From positions 2,646,501-2,710,500 of the forward strand of contig NC_092671.1 in the NCBI RefSeq assembly GCF_964355755.1: a DNA stretch of 64,000 nt. Direction: 5' to 3'. This document shows, piece by piece, positions 32,999 through 44,732 of the stretch. The notes under the pieces were generated by a model. It searched no databases, was not told where the DNA came from, and saw only the letters and a program-made list of their open reading frames with translations. The position numbers and the translations under genes were made by a program. Position 1 is the stretch's first letter. The number at the start of each line of letters is the position of its first letter. This DNA is from Antedon mediterranea. Taxonomy: Eukaryota; Echinodermata; Crinoidea; Comatulida; Antedonidae.

Positions 32999-35385
32999 TT
33001 ATTCCATGATGTGGTCCTTGAATTTCTCTGGCATAGTGTGGGTTCGTTCAGGTCTCGTTTGCTGGGCTGGTATGATGTTTGTCTTTTGTTTCCCAGTTAT
33101 TTGTGGTGTGATCGCTTGTTTTTCACTAGGTTGTTTGCTCAGGGTGCTAGTTGGTGTAGGTCGTATTTTTATTCGATCTCGCTGGTATTGTACACCTTTT
33201 GGTGTTATTACTGTGTAGTTGCGGTCGGAGGTGCATTGAACAACTTTGGCTGGTTGCCACATACTTTTTGGTGCTTTCTGGAACCTGCATTCCTTGCTGA
33301 CTTCAAGTGGTGGTGGTTCAGCATGATATTGAGCGTATGCTTCTGTACGATGTGCTTTAGCTTGGATATGATTGTTGTTTCTCTGAGTTGGGAAGTTTAT
33401 GCTTGGTACAGAGTTCTTGACTTTCCTGTTGCACATTAATGTATATGGTGATGGAATGTCTGATGATATGGGGGTATCTCTCAATGCGACAAGAATTTCA
33501 TATAAACTCTTTTCCCCTTTCTTTGATTTCTTTAGCATGCTTTTGAGTGTTTGTATGCTTCGTTCAGCTCTCCCATTTGCTTGTTGGTGGTGTGGTGCGC
33601 TTGTTCTGTGGATGATTTCGTGGTTGTTGCAGAATGCTTGCAGTGTTTCACTTGTAAGCTGCGATCCATTGTCTGAAATGATTGTAGTGGGATTTCCAAA
33701 CAGTGAGAATATTGTTTCGAGCTTGTTGATGACTGTATTGCTCGTCGTGTTTATCATTTGGTCTGCCCATATGTATCCTGTGAAGTAGTCAGCTGTTAAT
33801 AGGTATTGCTTTCCTTCAAATTCAAACAGGTCGATTGCAATAATTTCCATAGCTTCAGATGTATGAATGGGTTTTACTGGTAGTTTTGATTGGCTTCTTT
33901 GGTGGGTTTGACATGCATCACAATTGTTTATGATACGTTCTATGTCTGCGTTAATTCCTGGCCAGTATACTGATTGTCTGGCTCTCAGTCTGGTCTTCTC
34001 AGTTCCTTTGTGTTGTTTGTGGAGTATGTTTAGGATTCTTGGTCTCATCTCTTTTGGTATGATGATTCTGGAGCCTTTGAGAATTATACCATCGTGTATC
34101 GCTAGTTCGTAACTATGTTGCCAATACGCATTTGTAGTTTCGTTTTTTCGTTTGGCCAGCCATTCAGTATAATTTTGCTGAGTTCTTGTAGCATGTTGTC
34201 TGCTGCGGTTGCTTCTTTTATTTTATCTAAGACGAATAATTTCGTATCAGTCAGTTCGTTAATCTGGACATCAAGATCAGGAATTTGAAATGTTCTCTGA
34301 TTAGTGTCTATGCAGCGCGAGAGGCAGTCTGCTATCGGGACTTCTTTGCCTGGTACATATTTGATTGTGCCTTTGTAATCCTGCATTTGCAGCATCAGTC
34401 GTTGGAGTCTGCTTGGCATTTTTGAGATGTCCTTCTTGGCGATGTCTTCTAATGGTTTGTGATCAGAGCAGATTGTGAATTCGCGTCCAAACACATAATA
34501 TCTGAAGTGTTTTATGGCCCATACGACAGCTAGTGCTTCTCTCTCAATGTTACTGTAATTTTTCTCTGCAGGAGTTAGCGATTTTGATGCGTAATGTATT
34601 GGTTTATCTTGTTGCATGAGCACTGCTCCAAGGCCTTTCATGCTCGCATCACATTGGATTGTGATCTCTTTCCTGGCATCAAAATAAGCGAGGACTGGAG
34701 TGTTTATGATGGCGTCTTTTATGTTGTCGAGCGCTTTGTCATGGCTCGATGTCCATTCATATACTGCATCCTTCTGTAGGAGCTTCCTTATAGGCTCTGT
34801 TAGATGGCTCAGCTTCGCAAACTTGGACAGATATTGTACTAGTCCCAAGAGCGATTGCAATTCCTGTTTGTTGGCAGGTGCTTTTATGTTCTGTATTGCT
34901 GTTACCTTTGCTGGATCGGGTGCAATTCCTTCTTTGCTGAGTACATGTCCGAAGAGCTTGACGTTTCGCTTGTTAATTTGGCACTTATCAGGGTTTAGTT
35001 TGATGTTTTCCTTTCTACATGCTTTCATGACATCTTGTATGGCCTTCTCATGTTCATTATTGGTTTTGGCTGCTATTAAGATATCATCTTTGATGCAGAA
35101 GACATTAGGAATATTGCCAAATATGCCATCTAGGTCCACTTGGAAAACGTCTTGTGCAGATATCAGTCCGAACGGTAGTCTTGTGAAACAAAATCTCCCG
35201 TAAATTGTACTGAATATTGTCAATAGTTGTGATCTGTTGGTAAGTGGTATATTCCAATACCCGCTTCGGAGGTCTAGCGTTGAAAAGTATTTCGCCTCGC
35301 GCAGATCTGGGAGTATGTCATCTAAGGTTTTCGCGTAGTAGTGTGGTCTTTTCACAGCCTTATTGAGGTCATGAGGATCATCAAA
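32999..35385 (-). pseudogene. Ty3/Gypsy pol remnant: RT, RNase H and integrase
   Basis: Reading from 35385 leftward, the frame enters inside the reverse transcriptase (DPHDLNKAVKRPHYYAK, TLDLRSGYW, RLPFGL). It passes the catalytic block FCIKDDIL, the tether and an RNase H (QCDASMKGLGAVL, NIEREALAVVWA, SDHKPLE). A frameshift at an A6 run near 34142-34149 then puts the integrase in another frame (34048-32999). The integrase has the HHCC finger (HKQHKG...CDAC), core residues in AIDLFEF, SDNGSQLT and NGRAERS, and stops at 32999. Protease, gag and the 5' LTR are absent; the break is at about 35385, next to a small MITE. The residue before the catalytic DD is Lys, where Gypsy enzymes more often have Ala, Val, Ile or Tyr-X. 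It is a defective copy. Confidence 0.92.
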
Positions 35386-35390
35386 TTAGA

Positions 35391-35484
35391 AAGTCAAAAT
35401 CATAGAGGGGATCTGCTAATACTATAGGGGTAAGGGGATAGATTAATTGACTGAGCCCTCTATAGGAATTAATAGTTTTGACTT
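35391..35484. mobile_element. Small inverted-repeat element at the pol break
   Basis: The ends are inverted copies: AAGTCAAAAT.ATAGAGGG on the left and CCCTCTATA..AGTTTTGACTT on the right, spanning 94 bp. It abuts the truncated 5' end of the Gypsy pol. It has no coding capacity. Confidence 0.6.
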
Positions 35485-36233
35485 CCTAGTTTGGAGGGGG
35501 CACTGCTCCATGCTGTGAAATGGCGTCACCCAGTTTGACCTTTTAACCCTGTATTTCGATACTGTGTTTTGAATGCAAATTGAAGATTGCCCGAATGGAA
35601 GCTGGATAAAAGCTGTTACGAAACCTAGAATAATGGACTGGTAACGCTTACAGTTACAGTACGCAACACCTCAAAACATTATGCATGGGATGAGTGAAAT
35701 CTTACAATATATAATTGTTTTCTTAATCAATCAATTTTTTAAAAACAGATACAATAGGGCTCTCATCAATTCCAATAATACGTGACAACGTTGTAGATCT
35801 GAATTATTTTTACATAAAAAGTAGGCCTATTGTAGTGAATGACAATACAATTTAATACAGTAGGCCTACACAGTTGATAATACTAATTTAGTGCTAAAAA
35901 AACTTCAATGCATTATATTGTATTATCCACTCAGATGAAGAGATGAAGAAATTGCTTGAATCTTAATCATAGATAAATTGAGCAGCAGTTTATTTTTTAT
36001 CCATAAACAAATGTTCAACTTTTAAAGAAATGTAAGATGTGGTCTCACTCACACGTCAGTTCCAGTAACTTCTATCTCCTCTAGTTCCCGTCGTAACTAA
36101 CATTATCATACTCCATAATTACGTCACACGCGATCAATCTGCTCGACTCAACTTGAGGGCGCTCACTCAAAGTTAAGCATGTGTCTTTTATTGCCTGAAT
36201 TTAGTAATATTAGTCTTTTTAACTATCAGTAAG
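35485..36233. promoter_or_regulatory. Upstream flank of MRPL23
   Basis: No gene is seen here. The 250 bp before the MRPL23 ATG become less AT-rich (CGATCAATCTGCTCGACTCA, then GAGGGCGCTCACTC near 36160) and lack a clear TATA box at a fixed distance, so the promoter is probably here. The start site cannot be placed from sequence alone. Confidence 0.35.
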
Positions 36234-38182
36234 ATGGCAAATATATCTAGAAAGTATGTGTAGACGTTTATTTTTAATTATGCAATATGTTTATTCTAAT
36301 TTATTTATATTTATTGTGCTGTGATGCCTAGTCTGGTCGTAAGAATTCTGTAGGCCGGCGATTTTGGTTTGCTTCTTTCCCATCCATCCAGCCTCCAGGA
36401 GGGGCGGACAATCACATACATTATGCGGTTGTTGTTCTGAAAGTCCAGGCCTAGGCTAGTCACAACAATTAAGTCTTAAATACCGCAAAGCATAGGATAG
36501 TGCCAGCTATTAAGCTAGGAATTTTAAGACAAAAAATAATGTATAATGATTCCAGTTATATTATTTTGGTCCGGCGGGGGGGATAGTTTTACCTTAGGCT
36601 TAGTTAAGCATAATAGTTAAGCTTAGGCCTAGTTATATATATATTTTTTTTCACATTATTGATTGTCTCCATCCCCGAAACCTCGACTAAGAAATACCGG
36701 AATGGTGTCCGGCGGGGGATAGTTTATTACCATTAGTTAAGGTCTAATGTAAAGCACCTAGAGGGGTCAGTGATCCATTAGGCGCTATATAAATACTGTT
36801 TATTATTATTATTAATAAAAAAAAATATAAAAATAATTAGGCCTAGGCCTACAGTACTACTTACTAGAGCCTAGGCCTAAATAAAGAAAATAAATTCTGT
36901 AGGATAAAATAATATTAATAGGCCCTAGGCCAAAGGTCATTATCGCATATACATTATTTATGGGACGGTACTGATTTTTATTTATTTTAATCTTCCATGC
37001 ATATAGATATCCGTTATATGTGGCTGGGAATCCACAACTCCGGATATTTTTCCCAAAGTTTTGGATGAAGATTGTGAAATGGAAAGAAAGCAGACCTGTG
37101 CCTCCAAATGTCGTTACATTTAATTGTTCTGTAGAGTGAGTAATTCTTGAATCTTGAATATATGAATACAGTAGAACCCTACATTTAGCATACTCCTATT
37201 ATTTGCTTGATACTTTGCTTGATGTTAGTTAACGGGTCGGTTAACAAGCTAAGTAGCTTATATGACCCTTCCTTTTCTTTCTATGCAACAAAACTTTAAT
37301 TACTGTATAGATGTTTGGGGATCTGGGTATGAACAATATTTGTTTTATTAAAAGATATCAGTAATGACAATATTTGAGTTTGGATGTTACTGCTATTTGA
37401 TGTACTTATAAATGTGAAAAGGGGAAAGTGTCATAGACATAAAAATGAGGCAATATCATGCTTTTAGGTAGGGTGCAGAAGGTGTCCCTTTAATAAGGGA
37501 TTCTACTGTATAAAATACATTATTATACATCATATTCTAGCTCGTTCTATTACAATCGCATAGTTTTCTACTCTAGCACCCTCTATCACAGCAATTTAAT
37601 TGCTTGTATACTGTATTATACTTGATCGTAAAAAAAAGTAACCCCACATGAAATTTTTTAACTTATTTTTGTAAACTTTTTTCCGATATCCAGAATGACA
37701 AAGTTTGATATTCAAAATTACCTGGAGAAAATTTACGGTGTGGAAGTTGCGCAAGTGAACACCTTCATTAAGTACGTGAGCTTAGCACGTGATCATCGTA
37801 ATAGGAGATACAAACCGAAGGATGATTTTAAAGTTGCATTTGTTACACTGGTATGTATAAAGGCTTAAAAGTGCCACCTAGAATGAAACTCCAATTTCAT
37901 CAACATCTGGGTGGCACTTATAAGCTTCCATATACTTGTACTAAAATATACAAATGATCTATTTAATGTAATTTTTGATTTAGCAAGCAATTTGTTAATC
38001 TATACCTCGTTTTTTTAAATCCCATTTTTTAGGCTGGAGAACAGACGTTTACTTTCCCGGATTTATTCCCAGAGAAAGAATCGGAAGAAGATAAATTGAT
38101 TGAGGAATTAAAAGAAAAACAAAAAGAAAGTGAACTAGAATTAAAGCAACGTGGTGGCGTACCAAGCTGGTTTGGTATATGA
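36234..38182 (+). CDS. MRPL23: Mitochondrial large ribosomal subunit protein uL23m, four exons
   Basis: The exons are 36234-36253, 37007-37135, 37694-37850 and 38033-38182. All introns are GT..AG with matching phases, giving 151 residues, close to the usual length of about 150. The protein reads MANISRKYPLYVAGNPQL, then EMTKFDIQNYLEKIYGV, RDHRNRRYKPKDDFKVAFV, TFTFPDLFPEKE, and ends in the family hallmark RGGVPSWFG. uL23m sits near the polypeptide exit of the mitochondrial ribosome; the nuclear-encoded product is imported into the matrix. The start is the only ATG that gives the basic N-terminus joining in phase to YPLY. The gene converges on NDUFB8. A fragment of a SINE tail lies in intron 1. 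No defect is seen. Confidence 0.95.
36741..36820 (+). mobile_element. SINE 3' fragment in MRPL23 intron 1
   Basis: TAAAGCACCTAGAGGGGTCA is followed by TTAGGCGCTATATAAATACT and (ATT)n. The same tail occurs in the fuller SINE at 59901-60280. The tRNA-like head is missing, as in a 5'-truncated copy. Confidence 0.65.
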
Positions 38183-40285
38183 TACATCAGACTGTTTTTA
38201 TAGAACAATTATGTTATTGCTGGATGAATAAGTTTGGTTAAAGCTTGGTTAGCGCAATGGATGTGAGTTGACCAATTACAAACGACAGTTTGCTTACGTC
38301 CTCGTTATTTGTCAGACCATTTTTTTTGTGAACAGGAACTTTGTGCTCAACAGAAATGCATTTAAAAAAAAAATTAACCAAGATATAATTTATTAAGTAA
38401 TAAGACAGTTATTGGTGTATTCGATTTGATGTTTAATTAAACAAACAATGAATGAAAAATTCAACGTTGAATACACCAAAACTTTGAAGATTTTTTACTG
38501 TATAAACAATGTTGGATCTTTCCATATGTGATTAATTATAATCGGTATGGACTACTGTAAGGGGCCTTTCACACTGGTACCGGCTGGGCAAATATAATCA
38601 CATCAGATCTCAATGTTTTTACGCGATGGGTGAATAACTGAATGGCTTGTTGTGAATGGTATATCCGCAATTTGACCCGACCCTGAAGTCATGATTGCAA
38701 CACAAAATAAATAACATTAATTCAAAAAATAATAATAACCTTGATTTAAATTGTGTATTTATTGCAACAACATACTGTAACTATTTTGAAGTTTATTTTA
38801 CATTAAACAGAGATGCATTCTAATAAATGGATAAAAATAAAATGAATTTCTTTAGGGATCATGTCAAAATTATTCTACTGCAGTAACATGTGATCTTAGT
38901 TTGTTCAATTTAGAATTTTATGATTCATTAACTGCAATACATGGTTTGTATGAATACTTACAAGAGGCTTGATAAATATTTTCTAACCAGGTTAAAGAGT
39001 CCTACTAGGATGCAATAACGCATGCACAAGATGTTCCATCGTGATATGATTGGTCATTGGGCTTGCGTTTGCATCCAAGTTAGAACAAGCTTTAGTTAGT
39101 ATAGTTACTGCAGTAACTGCAAATAATAATTTTGACATGGTCCAAGTTACTATAGTTTCAATCTGGTTGAGTTTGTCAATTTAGGTTTGCTTGCAGTTGT
39201 GCAGGATGTCTCGTGTTCATGAAAAATGTCATTCTACTAATAATTCCTCTCTAGTATGTAACACCTCATAAATTGGTAGTATTCCAGAGCCCATGTATGC
39301 TGGGCCTTACGAATGTAAACCTCATGGATGTTTACTACTACATGTCTGTCTACAGTATTTGTTTTCTAATAATCATCAACCACCAGGTTGTAATTTATAG
39401 TGATATATTGGTGTAGTAGCGATGCAATAGTTGATATATTTGTGTAGTAGCGATGCAAAAGTTTCATGGTGATCAACAAATATCTTCTGATATTCATCTT
39501 CTAGTTGTACAACCAGCTGCAAAGTTTTCTTTTAACATCCGATATTATAACAGCATTCATTGTCAATTTTCAATATGTATAATTCATTCCACCTAAACAA
39601 AAATCTAAAACTTATAATGCGTCTTTCCATGAGATGCTATTACGCCCTGGTTCGGTATTACTTTGTTGTTTTCGGGATACTGTTTCGGGACCTATAAGGT
39701 ATTAATTAAGCGTGTTAATTAAAATTGAATATAAAAATGTAAATAATATAGGAATATCTGCAGGCGCTATGATGTAATCGTCATTGGTTTAATTGCTTGT
39801 ATCCTTCAACAAGATACTTCACTTTAATTACCTCTTTCTTCGGATGGGACATAAAACTGTGTACAGACATTGCACATGTGATGATGATAAAGACTATGGT
39901 ACACTGTTCAAGAATTGTCTATGTGTTTATCATGGTGCTGTACTTGGCCTTCTGGGAGAACAGTAAAGAAGAAGTCACCCGGTATAAAGAAATGAATCCA
40001 AAGGGGCCCCAGCCCAGCTAGGTTTTAGAAATTACAAGTAAAAGACAGGCCATTAGGCTAAGTTGAGCACTTAGTTTTAGGCCAGCCGTCAGCACCCTTA
40101 TTTAAATATCCTGGATCCGCCAACAAGACTGTCCATATTACATACTTTTCCCCCTTTCTTCTTCTTAGGTATAAAGGCCCCTCCCCACTCTAAAAAAAAA
40201 TCCCCCTCACTCATTTGTTTTAGCCAAGGTCAACTAAACAGAAATTGAAAAATATTTGTCGATTAGTAATAGTATCAACACTTAC
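38183..40285. other. Space between the convergent MRPL23 and NDUFB8 genes
   Basis: It should contain the last NDUFB8 exon, but I could not identify it. Fragments of the AAGCTTGGTT MITE lie at 38250-38300 and 38995-39090 (CCTACTAGGATGCAA...GATTGGTCA). A short inverted-repeat piece with GGGCCTTTCACACTGG is at 38575. At 39785-40010 a SINE-like body (TTGCTTGTATCCTTCAACAA, GGATGGGACATAAA) makes a 74-codon open frame that I regard as non-coding. Confidence 0.5.
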
Positions 40286-42015
40286 TGCAGGTAAAAACCA
40301 CTTGAATAAATATCCAAGATAATAAATGAAGAGAATAATTCCAAGAAAACCAAAAAACATGCCAGCCTGTTGTTTCCTGAAATACACAAAAAAAAACCAA
40401 TCAGAATTTATACATGTTAGGCTTTTTTTCAACATTAATAGTAAATATAAATTATTTATTATAAAACAAATAAAAGATCCACCTCTGGAGTCAATGGAGA
40501 TTATTCATACTCAGTAGTATAAATTACACAAACTAATAGTGATGTTAGTATAGTAGTCTATTTCGTGCCCAGCTTACCTGGATAAACCAACAATAGCCTA
40601 TGCTCTCCAGAGGGAGGGTTTAGATACGAAAAGTTAAAGTTCTTAGAGCACTCCTGGACCATAATGGACTAGTACGCAACCATGCCCTCATGTGGAAACG
40701 TTCCACTATCATCATTTCGGAGAGCACGGGCTATTGTCGGTTTATCCAGGTAAGCTAAGCTTGAAATAGACTACACGGTTGCCAAGAGTTCACACTGTAT
40801 TCTAAATCCTAAATTTATAGTTCGCCATCATACTGTAGCCATACCTTGAATATTTCATTGTTTTTGTAGTATTAGGTGTGTATCTTTTAAGAAAATCTTC
40901 TTCTATGTGTAACTGGGGAAAAAGAAATTATAAATTAAAACGGTAAGCAAGAAATGAAATCAAAAAGCTTGTTGAGTAAGGGATGTTGTATGATTATGTA
41001 TGACTTATTCATACGAACATATAAAACATGACAATTTATATAAAGTTCTTCTACAAGTATTACCAAACATATTGTCGAAACATAACACACCCCACATCCA
41101 CTGGTTTATATTGACATTGTGGCTTCGGTCTGGTATCAGGAAAGGAAATGGATACAAGTTCTCCATTTCTTTTGAAACTTAGGGGCTGGCGATAAATAAT
41201 GTGGGTGTAACTGACCAAGATTAGCATCAAACAAGAGGCTTAGTAGGTATGTTTAATGAAGGAGTAAAAACAATAACAAAAACATACAACATCTCCAAAA
41301 TTTCTTCTTTCCTCTGGGAAATCCCAGTCAGCATGAGGATTTCTAGAATCCTGATGAACTTTATCAAACTTTGGATAATCTCCCCAACCTATTCCATCAT
41401 CTGCATAAGGTTCGTAATCTTCTAGTCGTATGTTGTACTTCTTGGCAGCTGCAATTCTGTCAGCTTCTGTCTTGGGATAAAGTTTAGGCATTCCTCTTTT
41501 GGAGCTGTCTCCAAAAAATGAATCTGAACCTGAAAAATATTGTCATCAATTAATTTTGTTTAAATGAATAACTAATTAATATTTAATAGATAGGTCTAAC
41601 AACTAGTAGTAGTAGGCCTAGGGCTAGCTAGGCGAAGTTCTGTGACCTCTCTAGTGTAAGCATGAATGGTGATGGGGCTAACTTACTCAATTATAAATAT
41701 ATATTTATTAGGCCTCTAGTCTTAGTAGACTACCTAGCTAGGACTAGCCTAGAGTAGATCCTTTCCAACTCAGCCTAGCCTCCTAGGCTAGGCTAGCTAG
41801 CTAGGCCTAGGCCTACCTAGGCCTACACTTACACTAGCCCCTAGCTAGGCCTAGCCTAGTAGCTACCTATACCTAGGCCATATCTACACAAATTACTATA
41901 ATAAGCAATTAAAAAGATATATATGCAACTTACTCATGCATGCTTTTTGGGATACACGGACATTTTTCAGCAAAGAAAGACGAAATAACTTGGAGAATCG
42001 ACCGGCTAGCGCCAT
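40286..42015 (-). CDS. NDUFB8: Mitochondrial complex I subunit NDUFB8 (last exon not found)
   Basis: Minus-strand exons are 42015-41934 (start), 41529-41288, 40912-40845 and 40376-40286, all with GT..AG borders and consistent phases. The N-terminus MALAGRFSKLFRLSLLKNVR is a basic, Ser-rich presequence. Exon 2 carries the family core (YPKTEADRIAAAKKYNIRLE, DYEPYADDGIGWGDYP, NPHADWDFPEERRNFGD). Exon 3 reads LHIEEDFLKRYTPN. Exon 4 is the single membrane helix (GMFFGFLGIILFIYYLGYLF). NDUFB8 is an accessory subunit of the complex I membrane arm in the inner mitochondrial membrane. The family normally continues about 30-40 residues past the helix; that exon should lie left of 40280 but was not recognised. 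Exon 4 ends in phase 0 at a good donor (GTAAGT), so a further exon is expected. Confidence 0.93.
40553..40778. mobile_element. Inverted-repeat MITE in an NDUFB8 intron
   Basis: Terminal repeats of about 57 bp face each other: TAGTCTATTTCGTGCCCAGC and CTTACCTGGATAAACC on the left, and the inverse GGTTTATCCAGGTAAGCTAA...GAAATAGACTA on the right. Fragments with GGTTTATCCAGGTAA also occur at 23160 and TTTATCCAGGTAAGCGGC at 53898. A TA target is possible but cannot be proven. Confidence 0.7.
41585..41880. repeat. TAGGCC/CTAG low-complexity stretch in NDUFB8 intron 1
   Basis: Dense repeats of AGGCCTAGG, CTAGCTAGG and GCCTACCTAGG. It is simple sequence with no coding character. The same short motif is scattered elsewhere in the window (36890, 58690). 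Confidence 0.8.
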
Positions 42016-44360
42016 TTTGTTGGTTCACGATCGAGTCTCTCTTTCTTTTTCTGCAGTGCGCCCTCTCTATAAATCTATCTATATCATCAAAGATCTTACA
42101 TACTATACTAATTATCGTCGTGCTATCTTATAAGCTCTAATATCTTTGATATTATGATATACCCAAATATTTATGTTCCCAACCCTCCCCCATTTTTTAT
42201 TTTTTTGATAAGATTTCTATAACAAAAACCAATGTAAAAAATGGGATGGTTAATGAGACTGAAAAAAAAAATTGTTTAGGGCCTAGCCTCTATTAATTAT
42301 TTATACCACAAGTGACAATCATACCAAAATAATATTATTACAATACAGTACTACTAGAATTAAATCAGGCAAATCATAATCTAATCATAATCATATCATA
42401 AAAACAACAATAAAAATGATTTTAGTTTAATAGTACTGCATTACCAAAGCAGAATTCAAATACTATAGGATGGCATACTAGTATAATTTTAAGTGAAAGA
42501 AGAGGGTAGAAGGAGTCCTGATAGATAATTAATGTTTCATGAAAGTCCTTAATGCATCTTTATTTTTTATAGACATAAAATGCATAAAAAAATTCAATCG
42601 ATCACTCTTTTTATAACAGTAAACAAACAGAGCGGCATGGCCTTTGATCAAAGATCACGGTTTGTCTTTTTTGATCTTATGAGATAAAAATGTGGTGGTA
42701 AGGTGCTACCGTTGAGGGTGCACTTCAGACAGCAACACACAACAAACCAAGTGGCTTCAGTTTTTGCATGATTAGCAATGAGAAGTGTGAAATCTGTTGA
42801 CGTACGAATGAAATCCTCTAATAATTCTTGATTCATTGGGAACTTGTTGATATTTTAACCGCCCGTAAGTATTTATATGCTGTTTGATTATTTTCACCGC
42901 TAAAATTAAATATTTGATGTTTTGTAAATCGTTGTGTGGGGTTTGATTTTGACAACCGTTGGTCTGTAAAAAATAAACGGTAAACTGTCACACATATCAT
43001 GGACTTTACTCCATGCACATATTCAGACCACACAAGATTGTCAGTACACTGACTGAATCATAAAAAGATGGGACTATTTAAATTTTGGACAGAAGTGGTG
43101 GCCTACCTACAGTAGTAGTTAGTGTATTGTAGACCTAGAGCACAGAGATTTAAAAATTAGAGATACTGTAGATCCCACATATTATCAACTAAATGTTCGG
43201 TAACTTTATGTTTTTCTCAGCCTTTAAGTACAGTATACATACAGTACGTACAGTGAGTAGTAGTAGACTAATAATAATATAATACGTGCTGTACATGTCT
43301 CTTCATGGTCTTTTCATATCATAGTCATACTCTAATTTCCATGTAATCATATTGTGTTCTTTCATACATGTATGTACTCGTTCACTAAGTCTACCTCTTC
43401 TTCCACCATCCTTGCTTGTCCGATAGGTCATCTCAAAAGATGTGGCGATCGTTCCTAATGTCGCTGCTTTGAAACTCTAACTTTTAAAATCCTAGATCAA
43501 TTCCTATCTTTTCCATTTGTTTTAAATAATTTTGCATTTATTTCGTTAAAATTTTCATTTATTTGGCATTGCTTGTGGTTTTTTAAGTGCATAGAACCAG
43601 TTTACTGCCTGTATTATTTGATCACATGATCTTTTTATTTGCCTTTTTTAATATCATTTGTCCTTTTCTGTGTCTGCACTTGACAGACTTATGTACACAA
43701 TGAGTTAAGCACCTGAAGAATAAACATATCTACAGGCCTATGTTAATTTCCATTAAAATTGCGATTTTTGTTATTGTAAATGTACCGATTATGTATGCTT
43801 ATTGATTATTGATTCATGGTTTATTGCAATTACTAATTGCATAGATAGACGCCATCAGAGCCACTGTTGTCTCGGTGTTTAAGAGTTTGCAAACAGACTA
43901 CTGTCTGGACCTATGTGCTATGAGTAAATACATAGATAATAGTGCATGAATAAATTACCATTACCAGAATCTGGATTTTAAATGATGTTTTGAAAATAAC
44001 CGATGCAATAATGTCACTTAACCGGATATTGCTGTGCAACATTGAGCAGAAATAATGGTAGTTATTATTATGACCGCCATTGATCAAGTACTGTAGCATC
44101 TTGACCGTTCGACCGTCTGAGTGCATCACATTTTGGGTATATTAACATTTTAGTCGATGACCACTCACTGATGTTAGGATCATATATTGTATACTTCACA
44201 GAATGCAGTTGATCATTACTGTATAATGTATTGTAGGCTACATTAAAAAAATAAACTGTATAAATATTTTAAATTAAACCTAAAATATGTAGCAGAAACA
44301 GGCCCAATTGAGACATTTAGATCCCAAAAAGCAATTGTGTTAACTACACAGCATCCAGAA
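42016..44360. other. Non-coding stretch upstream of NDUFB8
   Basis: The first 60 bp right of the NDUFB8 ATG must hold its 5' UTR and promoter. Two minus-strand frames overlap at 42648-42836 and 42833-43033 (the second ends AVKISTSSQ; the first reads ELLEDFIRTSTDFTLLIANH). They could be one decayed gene or chance; no family is recognised. The rest has no feature I can support. Confidence 0.4.
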
Positions 44361-44374
44361 GAAACCTCTACACA

Positions 44375-44594
44375 CTAGTTGGTCCAAATATCTCGAGGCT
44401 CAACTTTTAAATTAAAGAAACCTAGATGGAACTCAACTAAACGGAATAATTTTTTTGATACTAGAGTAATTAACAAGTGGAACTCGCTGCCCAAATCTGT
44501 TGTCAATAGCAAGAGTGTAAATTCATTCAAAAACAAACTTGACAAATACACACACATACACACATATGAGAGAAGAGGCTCCCTACGAGTTTAA
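44375..44594 (+). pseudogene. LINE reverse transcriptase C-terminal fragment
   Basis: The frame reads SRGSTFKLKKPRWNSTKRNN, then FFDTRVINKWNSLPKSVVNS and SFKNKLDKY. This is the Trp-Asn-Ser-Leu-Pro end found at the C-terminus of CR1/L2-type LINE proteins. Only this 3' end is present. It is followed by short direct repeats (ACTAAAGGTAAGAA, twice) that probably form the 3' tail. It is a 5'-truncated dead copy, unrelated in detail to the intact LINE at 18575. Confidence 0.75.
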
Positions 44595-44682
44595 AAACTC
44601 ATTGCCTTGCCTCTTAACTTTACTAAAGGTAAGAATTACTAAAGGTAAGAACTAGAGAGAATAAACCTATATTTTGCAAGCA

Positions 44683-44732
44683 CAGGGAGGTACTGTATAC
44701 TGTACAGGTACAGAACATACTGTACCTCCCTG
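44683..44732. repeat. Hairpin with CAGGGAGGTAC arms
   Basis: Arms CAGGGAGGTAC and GTACCTCCCTG enclose a GTAC-rich loop. The arms resemble the ultra-short hairpins at 7271, 45857 and 57018, but this one is 50 bp and lacks flanking direct repeats. Confidence 0.7.

Noticed and set aside
32969-35203. Several + strand frames of 60-167 codons opposite the Gypsy pol
   Set aside because: They are antisense shadows of the RT and integrase reading frames.
39381-39515. 46-codon minus-strand open block after an AG as the last exon of NDUFB8
   Set aside because: The translation (VVQLEDEYQKIF...) does not resemble the NDUFB8 C-terminus.
39797-40021. 74-codon open frame with a hydrophobic stretch
   Set aside because: Its DNA matches the body of the SINE family seen at 57540-57801 and pieces of the SINE at 59901-60280. 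There is no protein family or splice support.
42648-43033. Two overlapping minus-strand frames as one frameshifted gene
   Set aside because: The sequence looks somewhat protein-like, but no family is recognised and the frames overlap by only 4 bp; it is left as a note.
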